From: an uncultured Prevotellaceae bacterium
Lineage (GTDB): Bacteria > Bacteroidota > Bacteroidia > Bacteroidales > Bacteroidaceae
NCBI GenBank assembly: GCA_902765585.1
Contig: CACXAG010000003.1
Coordinates: 1 to 47,957 of the forward strand
DNA length: 47,957 nucleotides
Reading direction: 5' to 3'
Both the position numbers and the translations under genes were made by a program. The notes below the pieces were generated by a model, which worked only from the letters and a program-made list of their open reading frames with translations, did not search any database and was not told where the DNA came from. Of this stretch, positions 8,801 to 15,785 are shown in pieces (within the stretch, counting starts at the first letter, position 1; each line of letters starts with the position of its first letter).

Positions 8801-8881
8801 CGTAGAAGGGTGTAGCCTAATACGCACTTTTCTGTGGAGTGCCACACAAAGATGCTTGTCTGCTTTCTGATGAGCAAGCTC
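8801..8881. repeat. Imperfect inverted repeat, right arm of island
   Basis: This is the partner of 456-540. The 22-bp core is 8812-8833, followed by an internal hairpin GCACT-tttctgtgg-AGTGC and a distal GAGCAAGCTC (8872-8881). Together the arms enclose the XRE, WG/trypsin, membrane, AlbA/HATPase, SIR2-STAND and broken AlbA genes. Confidence 0.75.
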
Positions 8882-8964
8882 GGCAAACATTAGGTTTTTG
8901 TTTCCCTGAAGTGTTATTTCACAATAGGGAATTTTCAGAATCGGTCTATCTGGAAATCATAATG

Positions 8965-8972
8965 TACCTTTG
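8965..8972 (+). promoter_or_regulatory. TACCTTTG promoter for the excisionase-like remnant
   Basis: A consensus Bacteroidota -7 box lies 27 bases before the ATG at 9000, so the remnant kept its promoter. Confidence 0.6.
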
Positions 8973-8999
8973 TGCGCAAATTACAAAAACTAAACAGAC

Positions 9000-9121
9000 A
9001 TGGAAGTAATATCAATTGAGCGCAGTACCTACGAGGTAATCGGCTTGCCGCTTCGCTCGTCGAAGAACTGCTGACGAGCTTCAATAGTTTCGTCATAAAG
9101 ATGAAGGAGATGGCTAAATGA
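9000..9121 (+). pseudogene. Frameshifted remnant of an excisionase-like (MEVISIE-type) HTH gene
   Basis: The ATG at 9000 reads MEVISIERSTYE, the usual N-terminus of small MerR/excisionase-like DNA-binding proteins found next to integrases in Bacteroidales elements. The frame then runs into a TGA at 9072-9074. A +2 frame from 9062 reads EELLTSFNSFVIKMKEMAK and stops at 9119-9121, continuing the same kind of protein. The HTH domain itself is missing, so the gene is both frameshifted and truncated. The 18-bp direct repeat follows the final stop directly. The family call rests on the N-terminal motif only. Confidence 0.6.
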
Positions 9122-9139
9122 GGTTACGATTTGGCAACC
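9122..9139 (+). repeat. 18-bp direct repeat, right copy (possible attachment core)
   Basis: Identical to 297-314 and in the same orientation, 8.8 kb away. See the left copy for symmetry and caveats. Confidence 0.55.
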
Positions 9140-9226
9140 TAACTCCTTCACCAATCTTTCCCAATTTGCTTTCAGCCCCCAATTGTACTTCCTCGTTCTT
9201 CACCGTCTTGCCTATATTTCAGGCCG

Positions 9227-9288
9227 AATTGCGTTAATCTTCCAAAATCGCTTCGCTTTTGTTCTTCTCTCGACTTTTCGTAACTTTG
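9227..9288 (+). repeat. Long repeat, right (short) copy carrying a promoter
   Basis: The 62-bp copy equals 100-133 joined to 212-239, lacking the 78-bp hairpin segment. It ends in TAACTTTGC (9281-9289), which is the likely promoter of the next gene, so the repeat brings its own promoter. Confidence 0.8.
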
Positions 9289-9293
9289 CATGC

Positions 9294-9941
9294 ATGAAAT
9301 CGAAACTGCTGAAACTGGATGCGCCCTATCAGGTGATATACGCTGGGGGCTTGGTGGGTCGCCACATCGCTACGATGGTGACTTGGACGGAAGATGAACA
9401 GGGGGAGATGATGGACACCGTTTCCTATCCCGTCATCGACCAAGGTGAGGAATATCCCGCTGGCAAGATGGTGGTGGCCGACTTGGACGACTGCCGCGTG
9501 CTGTGTCCGAAGGAGGGTGCTACGAACCTGGGGTGGGTCATGAAAATCATCGAGTACGACTATCAACAGCTGGACCCTGCCGGCCCTGAATATATCCTGG
9601 AGCGCATGAGGCTGCTGGGCTGCACGATTAAGATGCCCGTGGAGAAAGACGAGAAGACGGGCGAGGAGCTCCCATGCCTGGATTATACGATAACCTTGTT
9701 CATCACACCACTGAGCGCCTCATGGGAGGAGCCCCGTTACTATCGCGTGAAAAGCAACCGCTTCAATGGTTTCTACTTCGAGGCTGAGGGTACTGCTGAC
9801 GAAATCTACAATGATTTGCATTATCAGTTGTCGTGCTACAAGGGATTCTTCCACGATGAGGTCTCGCGAATTGAATTCATGACGCACGATATGGAATTGG
9901 AAGATGTCATTGAGAAGTTGAACAAACGTCAGGAATACTAA
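9294..9941 (+). CDS. Unknown protein, first gene of the primase unit
   Basis: The 215-residue protein begins MKSKLLKLDAPYQVIYAGG. A longer frame opens at 9183, but that start lies upstream of the repeat-borne promoter TAACTTTGC (9281-9289), so the ATG at 9294 is preferred. With a start site usually 6-8 bases past the box, the message would be leaderless or nearly so. No domain is recognised; no signal peptide or membrane segment is seen, and the composition is acidic with a C-terminal helix (DVIEKLNKRQEY). The next gene starts 3 bases after its stop, so the two are probably translated together and the products may interact. Confidence 0.75.
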   Translation: MKSKLLKLDAPYQVIYAGGLVGRHIATMVTWTEDEQGEMMDTVSYPVIDQGEEYPAGKMVVADLDDCRVLCPKEGATNLGWVMKIIEYDYQQLDPAGPEYILERMRLLGCTIKMPVEKDEKTGEELPCLDYTITLFITPLSASWEEPRYYRVKSNRFNGFYFEAEGTADEIYNDLHYQLSCYKGFFHDEVSRIEFMTHDMELEDVIEKLNKRQEY

Positions 9942-9944
9942 GTG

Positions 9945-10538
9945 ATGAAGAAAACACTGACACAACTGACGCCGATACCCGTTGAGTTCGTGGTAGGACA
10001 TGCGCAGGCGAAGCATACCGAAAACCAGCGCAAGCCTTACGTGGAACTGATTCAGTCATGGGCTGAGCACGAAGGCATGGACGACGAGGGCTTGCAGGCC
10101 GTCCGTCGTATTGCAGGGGAACAGTTGATTGACGCCCAGCACATGCCCAAGGAGTTCTATCAGCAGTATCGCCAGGGCGAGAAGGCTGAGCAGCTTATCG
10201 CCATCATACAGGACATCAACGAGAAGATAGTCAACAACGAAGAGAACTGGACGTGGGCGTTGGTCATGCGCGTCATGATTGACGAGAACATCCTGCTGGC
10301 AAACATCTCCGTGAACCGCTTCGATGCCATCATCTGCTCCATGATACCTGGCAAGGGGCGCGACACCGTTCGCAAGAATGGCGACTATGACATCATGAGA
10401 GATCGCGACGATACATATCACACTTGGTCAGGACAGTCGCACCTCAACCCCAAAAAGGCCACCAACCGTGACCTCTGCCACCAGATAGCCCTGCGCTTCG
10501 CCCCCATATTGAGCAGGAAAATCACCTCCATCATTTAG
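9945..10538 (+). CDS. Unknown protein, second gene of the primase unit
   Basis: The 197-residue soluble protein starts MKKTLTQLTPIPVEF; a GTG one codon earlier is possible. It looks largely helical, with a central segment (ENWTWALVMRVMIDENIL) and a C-terminal stretch with conserved-looking DRDDTYHTW. I do not recognise the family. It is coupled to the preceding gene (3-base gap) and lies about 210 bp before the primase-like gene, suggesting a role in the same replication or mobility module. Confidence 0.75.
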   Translation: MKKTLTQLTPIPVEFVVGHAQAKHTENQRKPYVELIQSWAEHEGMDDEGLQAVRRIAGEQLIDAQHMPKEFYQQYRQGEKAEQLIAIIQDINEKIVNNEENWTWALVMRVMIDENILLANISVNRFDAIICSMIPGKGRDTVRKNGDYDIMRDRDDTYHTWSGQSHLNPKKATNRDLCHQIALRFAPILSRKITSII

Positions 10539-10670
10539 TAAAAAACCAAAATGTTGCCAACGACATTCCAAGGAGTGACAGTCTTCATCCAACACCATCC
10601 TAACGTCTTCCAAAAACCTTCCGAAGGTCAGATTTAACTGTCTCTGAGGAAAATGCATTATTTTTATTAG

Positions 10671-10724
10671 TAATTTTGCACTTGCGAAAACCGAGCGAGA
10701 GGCGCCCTCGCCAGGCAATCGCAA
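10671..10724 (+). promoter_or_regulatory. Promoter and structured leader of the primase-like gene
   Basis: TAATTTTGC at 10671-10679 fits the Bacteroidota promoter. The leader that follows can fold: TTGCGA (10682-10687) pairs with TCGCAA (10719-10724), enclosing a GC-rich inner stem around GGCGCC. It could regulate translation of the gene that starts at 10752; this is inference. Confidence 0.5.
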
Positions 10725-10751
10725 AACAGTATTAACCGCTAATAAAAAATA

Positions 10752-13064
10752 ATGTATATGGAAGCAACAACAACTACCATGATGGGCTTTAGCCCCAGCG
10801 TTAAAAGCAGCGTAACGCCCTGCACCCTTGAGAACCTCTATGCCGCTATGGACTCGGAGAAGACAGCCAAGATTTGCGCTGACATCGAAGACGCCCTTGA
10901 GCAGGTGAAACGAGGTGAGATGTGTCGCGAGGACTTTGAAGTCTACAAACGCGACAGGAAGCAGCAGCTGATGGTGCTGACACCACATGCCACCTTTACT
11001 GATGGTGTGCGTCAGAACAAGTCGGCTGTACCCTCTGGACTGTCAATGTATGACATTGACCATATAAGTGACCCCTGTGGTTATTTCAACACAATGGTTC
11101 GTGAACGTTGTGCTGAGTTGGGCATTGTGATGGCTCACGTAACCCCATCGACAGAAGGCCTGCGACTCATCTTCGAGATGCCGCAAGGCATGACCCTTGC
11201 CCAGGCTCAGAAGTGGATGTCAGAACAGTTGGGCGACAGCGACTACGACGGAAGCGTGAAGGACTACGCCCGCTGTTCGTTCATCGTCCCTCGCGCGTAC
11301 CTTCTTTATATCGATGAAGAGGAACTGTGCAAGCAGCGCGAGGTGAAACCTGCTACCCAAAACGGGTATGAGGTTGAAAGGGGGTCGCAAAACGCGACGG
11401 TGCATGAAATGAACCCTCAGCCCCCAGCACTCAGCCCCCAGCCTTCGACAGCCTCTGACCGCAACCTGCGCATCTTCGACCTCTGCTTGCAGGAGGTGGG
11501 ACTGAAGCTGGAAGAGATTGACCAAGTGGGCGTCTACAACTGGCACAACACGCTGGTCAGCATCCTCAGCGTTGGCATCTGCCGACTGATGGCACAGGAC
11601 GAGCTGAAGGCCGTCTTGGCTGTCAAAATGCCCAACTATGCGAAGGAGCAGGACTGTCAGCGACTTGTGTCGGACTTCTACAAGGACTACACCAAGATGA
11701 ATGCGCCCATGAGCCAGCGCCTGCGCGCCATCTATGCCGAGAGCGTAACAGGCGTGAAGGACAAGCCTCTCACTACTGAGGATGTACTGGGTGACGAGCC
11801 GCCAAAGATGCCTCGACGACTGCCCAAGTCGGTCAAGACGATGATTGCGAAGGAGCCCGACATCTACAAGCCTGCATCGGCTATGGGACTCTTTCCTGCC
11901 TTGGGCGCCCACCTCTATCAGGTTCAGTTCCCATACGCCGACCATACCATGCACGAGGCTACCTTCATGCAGAACTGCATGGCTCCGATGTCGAGCGGCA
12001 AGTCGTGTGTCAATCGTGTCTGCGATCCCATCATGGCTGACATCAAGGCACGCGATGATGAGAACCGCCGTCGCGAGGACGAGTGGAAGGAGGAATGCCG
12101 TTCGATGGGTGCCAACAAGCAGAAACCCAAGCGCCCTGACGACCTGATTATTCAAATCATGTCGAGCGACCTGACGAATGCTGCCCTCGTACAGAAGTTG
12201 CAGGATGCTCAGGGGCATTTCCTCTACGTGCAGGTAGACGAGGTGGAGTTGTTCGAGCAGCTGAAGGTGAATGGCCGTTCAGGACAAATCGGCAAGATAT
12301 TCCGACTGGCCTACGACTGCGGCTACTACGGACAGGAGCGTGTAGGAATCCAGAGCGTGACGGGTCGCCCACAGATGCGAATGAACTACAACGCGTCGAC
12401 CACCATCCAGCGCGGTCAGCAGTTCTTCCGCCCCATGATAGCAGATGGTACACTCTCGCGCCTATCGTTCTCTACCATCGTCACCTATCGAGGTATGGAG
12501 ATGCCCGTTCACGGCATCTACGACGAGCAGCATGCAGAGGCCGTCAAGCCCTACATCGACCGTCTGAACGCTGCCAGGGGAGTCATCGACCTGCCACAGG
12601 CCCAGCGTCTGATTCAGCGTATGGACAAGGAGGCTAAAGACACCGCATGGCTCTGCGACGACGAGGCATACGAGAAGCTGGGCTATCGTGCCGTTGTGAG
12701 CGCCTGGCTCCGTGCAATGGTGCTCTACATAGCCGAGGGCAAGTGGTCGAAGGACATCGAGAACTTCGCCATGTGGACCATGAAGTACGACATGTGGTGC
12801 AAGATGCACTTCTTTAACGAGCTGATGCATCAGCAGATGGCTGGCGAGGTGGTGCGCACGCGAGGTCCGAAGAACATGCTCGACCAGCTTCACGACACCT
12901 TCACCTTCGAGGATGCCCAAACCCAGCGCACCCGTGAGCGCAAGAAGAACACCAACCCCACCCAGATGCTATGCATGTGGGAACTGCGTGGCTACATCAC
13001 TCGCGACGAGAACGGCGTCTACCACAAGACACCAGCCTATCTGAAGCGCAAACATGTGGCGTAA
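10752..13064 (+). CDS. Primase-like/VirE_N/DUF3987-type replication protein
   Basis: The 770-residue protein has the Bacteroidota BT4734-like/VirE N-terminal order. A primase-like region (about 65-195) holds DID at 101-103 and TPSTEGLRL at 131-139. A VirE_N helical region follows (about 238-330). The C-terminal half is a P-loop region with APMSSGKS at 411-418 and a Walker B-like YVQVDEVE near 495, as in DUF3987 proteins. Such proteins are linked to integrated phages and elements and are unrelated to Agrobacterium VirE effectors. Residues 221-235 (NPQPPALSPQPSTAS) form a low-complexity linker encoded by a repeat resembling intergenic repeats. A second ATG at 10758 is possible. A strong hairpin terminator follows. 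Confidence 0.85.
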   Translation: MYMEATTTTMMGFSPSVKSSVTPCTLENLYAAMDSEKTAKICADIEDALEQVKRGEMCREDFEVYKRDRKQQLMVLTPHATFTDGVRQNKSAVPSGLSMYDIDHISDPCGYFNTMVRERCAELGIVMAHVTPSTEGLRLIFEMPQGMTLAQAQKWMSEQLGDSDYDGSVKDYARCSFIVPRAYLLYIDEEELCKQREVKPATQNGYEVERGSQNATVHEMNPQPPALSPQPSTASDRNLRIFDLCLQEVGLKLEEIDQVGVYNWHNTLVSILSVGICRLMAQDELKAVLAVKMPNYAKEQDCQRLVSDFYKDYTKMNAPMSQRLRAIYAESVTGVKDKPLTTEDVLGDEPPKMPRRLPKSVKTMIAKEPDIYKPASAMGLFPALGAHLYQVQFPYADHTMHEATFMQNCMAPMSSGKSCVNRVCDPIMADIKARDDENRRREDEWKEECRSMGANKQKPKRPDDLIIQIMSSDLTNAALVQKLQDAQGHFLYVQVDEVELFEQLKVNGRSGQIGKIFRLAYDCGYYGQERVGIQSVTGRPQMRMNYNASTTIQRGQQFFRPMIADGTLSRLSFSTIVTYRGMEMPVHGIYDEQHAEAVKPYIDRLNAARGVIDLPQAQRLIQRMDKEAKDTAWLCDDEAYEKLGYRAVVSAWLRAMVLYIAEGKWSKDIENFAMWTMKYDMWCKMHFFNELMHQQMAGEVVRTRGPKNMLDQLHDTFTFEDAQTQRTRERKKNTNPTQMLCMWELRGYITRDENGVYHKTPAYLKRKHVA

Positions 13065-13070
13065 AACCAA

Positions 13071-13102
13071 GGATGGCTCAGGGAAATTCCCCTGGGCCAT
13101 CC
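13071..13102 (+). terminator. Hairpin terminator after the primase-like gene
   Basis: GGATGGCTCAGGG pairs with CCCTGGGCCATCC around a short AT-rich loop (one GU pair). It lies 6 bases after the stop and is followed by ttattatt. Confidence 0.8.
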
Positions 13103-13165
13103 TTATTATTCACAGTTTCACAATTCACAGTTTATTTTTTAAGCGGTATCACGGGGCATCAGTAC

Positions 13166-13185
13166 TTGATCCAGACTTGGATCAA
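13166..13185. repeat. Small perfect inverted repeat
   Basis: TTGATCC-agactt-GGATCAA lies between the primase terminator and the end of cmk. It could be a weak terminator for cmk (about 35 bases past its stop) or an operator. No U-tract is clear. Confidence 0.4.
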
Positions 13186-13220
13186 AGGTTCTGTCCCCAC
13201 AAAACTACTTGGCTGAAAGA

Positions 13221-13943
13221 TTAGTTTGCGGCGCAGGCCTCGCGGAAGCGCTCCAGAAGCCACTGCTGCTGCTCGGCAATGGTCATGTGGCTGTTGTCTA
13301 ACAGGATGGCGTCATCGGCCTGACGCAGAGGAGACACCTCACGGTGGGAGTCGATGTAGTCGCGCTCCTGCACATTCTTCAGAATGTCGGCATAGTCGGC
13401 CTCCATGCCCTTGCCTTTCAGTTCGTCGTAACGGCGCTGGGCACGCACCTCGGCAGAGGCTGTGACAAACACCTTCAACTCGGCGTTGGGGAAGACAACG
13501 GTGCCAATGTCGCGACCGTCCATGACGACGCCCCCACCCTGGCCCATCAGCTGCTGCTGGGCCACCATAGCCTCGCGCACAAAACCCAGCGTGGCAATGG
13601 GACTGACGTGGTTCGACACCTCCATAGTGCGTATCTGGTCTTCCACCAGTTCGCCATTCAGGTAGGTGTCAGGGCGGCCTGTCTCTGGATTGAACTGGAA
13701 CGTAATCTGGATGTCAGGCATCTGCTGGCGCAACGCCTCCTCGTCGATGACTTCACGCACCTCCTGACCCTCGCCGCTTACCTTCTGGAAGATTCCATGA
13801 CGCAGGGCATAGAGGGTGACGCAACGGTACATGGCACCCGTGTCGACATACACATAGCCCACCTCGCGGGCCAGATTCTTGGCCATGGTGCTCTTGCCGC
13901 ACGACGAATGGCCGTCAATAGCTATCGTAATCTTTTTCATCAT
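13221..13943 (-). CDS. cmk: Cytidylate kinase
   Basis: The enzyme phosphorylates CMP and dCMP with ATP in the cytoplasm. The 240-residue protein has the P-loop [12 protein letters not shown] near residue 11, followed by YVDTGAMYR, and [13 protein letters not shown] in the middle, all typical of bacterial Cmk, with an insertion of the usual bacterial size. It starts 9 bases after the porQ stop, so porQ and cmk form an operon, as often seen in Bacteroidales. Two adjacent ATGs (13943, 13940) leave one residue of doubt. Confidence 0.96.
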   Translation of the reverse strand: MMKKITIAIDGHSSCGKSTMAKNLAREVGYVYVDTGAMYRCVTLYALRHGIFQKVSGEGQEVREVIDEEALRQQMPDIQITFQFNPETGRPDTYLNGELVEDQIRTMEVSNHVSPIATLGFVREAMVAQQQLMGQGGGVVMDGRDIGTVVFPNAELKVFVTASAEVRAQRRYDELKGKGMEADYADILKNVQERDYIDSHREVSPLRQADDAILLDNSHMTIAEQQQWLLERFREACAAN

Positions 13944-13952
13944 TTTATTTCG

Positions 13953-14900
13953 TTATAATGCGTAACTGACGTTTATCAACAGCGACGAGGCTGACACGTG
14001 GTACTTGCCGTAGGCCACATGCAGCTTGAAGCGCTCCAGCTGCAGACCGCCGCCGATGGAGAATCCTGCGCCGTGGTTGCTGTCGCCCTCATTGTCACTA
14101 ATCTTCATCTCGCTGGCACGGCGGAAGTTATAGCCTGCCGCCACATAGAACTGCTCGCCTAACAGCAGGTCGGCACCCACAGCCAGGTGCTTGATGAATC
14201 CCTGGTCCCAGTTGTTCAGCCTCGACAGCGTTGCCGACAGGCGCAGCGGCGAGCCTACAAGCCGTTTGGTCACGCCAAGCTGTAGGTCCAGCGGAATGCG
14301 CTCGAAGTCCTCGTCATAGGCCTTGACCTGTCCACCCAGGTTCTTTGCCACTGCCGACAGCGACCACTCGTGATCTGGGTCGTAGTAGTTGAGGCCCAGG
14401 TCGACGGCTACGGCTGCCGAACTGTAGCCTGCTATATGCGACGAGATGAAGCGTGCCGTGATGCCGCCGCTAATGCGGTCGCTCAGCAGATAGGCCAGCG
14501 AGCCAGCCAGCGCAATGTCCTTGGCCGAGAAGTCACCCGTCTGGATGTTCTCCGCCGTGGTCTCCTTCATCGTTCCATAGTTCATATACTGTGCGCTGAT
14601 GCCCCACGTGGCGCGCTCCTGATAGGTCTTGACGAACGATGCCGAGGCCGTCGTGGCGCCCTCCATATAGGTCATCAGGTTCAGGTTCAGCGTCTTGTCG
14701 GCCACGTTGCTGATGAGTGCGGGATTGTGGAATATCACGGTGGCGTCGCCATCAGTCAGCGTGATGTTGTCGCCGCCCAGCGCAGCCACATGGGCGCTAA
14801 CGGGCAAGCGCAGGAAGCTATACACCTCCTGGCTCTCCTGGGCCAGCACGTTCGTGACTGCCAGGACGGTCATTAACAGAACTAAAAATACGTTCTTCAT
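13953..14900 (-). CDS. porQ: Type IX secretion system protein PorQ
   Basis: The 315-residue protein has a cleavable signal peptide (MKNVFLVLLMTVLAVTNVLA) and an outer-membrane beta-barrel pattern resembling PorV/PorQ, with SFLRLPVSAHVAALGG near the mature N-terminus and alternating aromatic strands to the end (LLINVSYAL). PorQ belongs to the T9SS attachment machinery and helps deliver cargo to the cell surface; older annotation calls it a penicillin-binding protein. It is transcribed with cmk from TACCTTTGC at 14914-14922. Confidence 0.88.
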   Translation of the reverse strand: MKNVFLVLLMTVLAVTNVLAQESQEVYSFLRLPVSAHVAALGGDNITLTDGDATVIFHNPALISNVADKTLNLNLMTYMEGATTASASFVKTYQERATWGISAQYMNYGTMKETTAENIQTGDFSAKDIALAGSLAYLLSDRISGGITARFISSHIAGYSSAAVAVDLGLNYYDPDHEWSLSAVAKNLGGQVKAYDEDFERIPLDLQLGVTKRLVGSPLRLSATLSRLNNWDQGFIKHLAVGADLLLGEQFYVAAGYNFRRASEMKISDNEGDSNHGAGFSIGGGLQLERFKLHVAYGKYHVSASSLLINVSYAL

Positions 14901-14913
14901 CTTATATTCAACG

Positions 14914-14922
14914 GCAAAGGTA
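14914..14922 (-). promoter_or_regulatory. porQ-cmk promoter box
   Basis: Minus-strand TACCTTTGC lies 13 bases before the porQ ATG. It is divergent to the TonB-like gene promoter, with a ttttattc repeat tract between them (14951-14995). Confidence 0.75.
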
Positions 14923-14997
14923 CAAAGATTATTTCTTTTCCCCCTCCATTTTTTGTTTTTTTATTCTTTTATTCTTTTATTCTTATATTCTTTTTAG

Positions 14998-15006
14998 TAC
15001 CTTTGC
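14998..15006 (+). promoter_or_regulatory. Promoter box of the TonB-like gene
   Basis: TACCTTTGC lies 8 bases before the ATG at 15015. A TTG inside this box cannot be the start. Confidence 0.75.
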
Positions 15007-15014
15007 ACGCGAAA

Positions 15015-15716
15015 ATGGAACAGAAAAAGTCGCCACAGGCTGACATGGAACAGCGCCGCACCACAGCATTCCTGCTGGGGTTGGCATTTGTGCTGTCGCT
15101 ATTCTACGTGGCGCTGGAGTGGAACTCCATATCGACGCCTGGCGACGGATACATCCCCCTCGACCTCAGCCAGCTGACCCACGAAAGCGAGCTGGTGCCC
15201 ATGCAGAACCTTGAAACGGTCAAGGAAATCAAGGAAAAGACAGAGAACCCCAAGTCGGAACAACTGCGAGTGGTGGACGACGACATCGAACTGGAAGACC
15301 TTGACGACGAGGAACAGGAGCAAGAGGACGAGGAGCTGCTGCAGCAACTGGACGAGGAAGACGAAGTGGCGCTGGAGGCTATGGGCACGGACCCTAACAA
15401 TCCGCTAAACTTCCGCGTGGTCGAGGAGCTGCCGCAATTTCCTGGCGGTGCCGTGGAATTCCTGAAGTGGCTCACCAAGAACCTGCGCTATCCGGTAGCA
15501 GCCCGTCAGCGCAAGATACAGGGCAAGGTGCTGGCCGTCTTCTACGTCGAGAAAACCGGCAAGGTGACAGGCATCAAGGTCACCAAGTCGCTCACGCCGG
15601 AGTGCGACCGCGAGGTGGTGCGCGTGCTGGGCATCATGCCCGACTGGACACCAGGCATCCAGAACGACAAGCCCTGCCGCACCAAGGTCTGCATCCCCGT
15701 CGTCTTCAAGCTCTGA
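15015..15716 (+). CDS. TonB-family energy transducer
   Basis: The 233-residue protein has a short cytoplasmic N-terminus, one membrane anchor (about 18-38, TAFLLGLAFVLSLFYVALEW), a very acidic periplasmic linker (DLDDEEQEQEDEELLQ, about 95-115) and a C-terminal TonB domain (about 135-233; FPGGAVEFLKWL, VAARQRKIQGKVLAVFYVEKTGKV). It should transmit proton-motive force from ExbB/ExbD to outer-membrane transporters; no exbBD genes are in the window. The linker is Glu/Asp-rich rather than the usual Pro-rich one. The start is set by the promoter box just upstream. Confidence 0.9.
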   Translation: MEQKKSPQADMEQRRTTAFLLGLAFVLSLFYVALEWNSISTPGDGYIPLDLSQLTHESELVPMQNLETVKEIKEKTENPKSEQLRVVDDDIELEDLDDEEQEQEDEELLQQLDEEDEVALEAMGTDPNNPLNFRVVEELPQFPGGAVEFLKWLTKNLRYPVAARQRKIQGKVLAVFYVEKTGKVTGIKVTKSLTPECDREVVRVLGIMPDWTPGIQNDKPCRTKVCIPVVFKL

Positions 15717-15720
15717 CCCA

Positions 15721-15785
15721 CCCTCTCATTGTTTAATCTTTTAATCTTTCATCTTTAATCTTTCATCTTTAATTTTTAATCTATA
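15721..15785. repeat. T-rich short tandem repeats between TonB-like and polyprenyl synthase genes
   Basis: Imperfect repeats of ttaatctttcatcttt fill this junction. The complementary repeat type (gatgaaagattaaag) recurs at 27742-27775. Confidence 0.7.

Larger units (their letters stand above)
451..8885. mobile_element. Candidate defence island bracketed by inverted repeats
   Basis: Everything between the two inverted-repeat arms is AT-rich, codes on the minus strand and consists of accessory families, in contrast to the flanking chromosome. No transposase or integrase is present inside, so if mobile it is non-autonomous or decayed. Direct repeats and an excisionase-like remnant lie just outside. 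The boundaries are inferred from repeats only. Confidence 0.5.
8652..9293. other. Gene-poor right edge of the island
   Basis: These roughly 640 bases hold the XRE promoter, right inverted repeat, excisionase remnant, 18-bp direct repeat and the shorter copy of the long repeat. No intact gene is visible. Confidence 0.6.

Noticed and set aside
9183..9293. Longer N-terminus for the 9294 gene
   Set aside because: The added 37 residues are encoded by repeat sequence and span the promoter box.
11220..12218. 332-codon frame antisense to the primase-like gene
   Set aside because: No promoter or motifs, and the opposite strand has a recognised domain order.
10752..13064. VirE as a type IV secretion effector
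   Set aside because: The VirE_N name in Bacteroidota refers to a primase-associated domain; no T4SS genes are present.
13953..14900. Penicillin-binding protein annotation of PorQ
   Set aside because: No SxxK, SxN or KTG motifs; the pattern is an outer-membrane barrel of the PorV/PorQ type.
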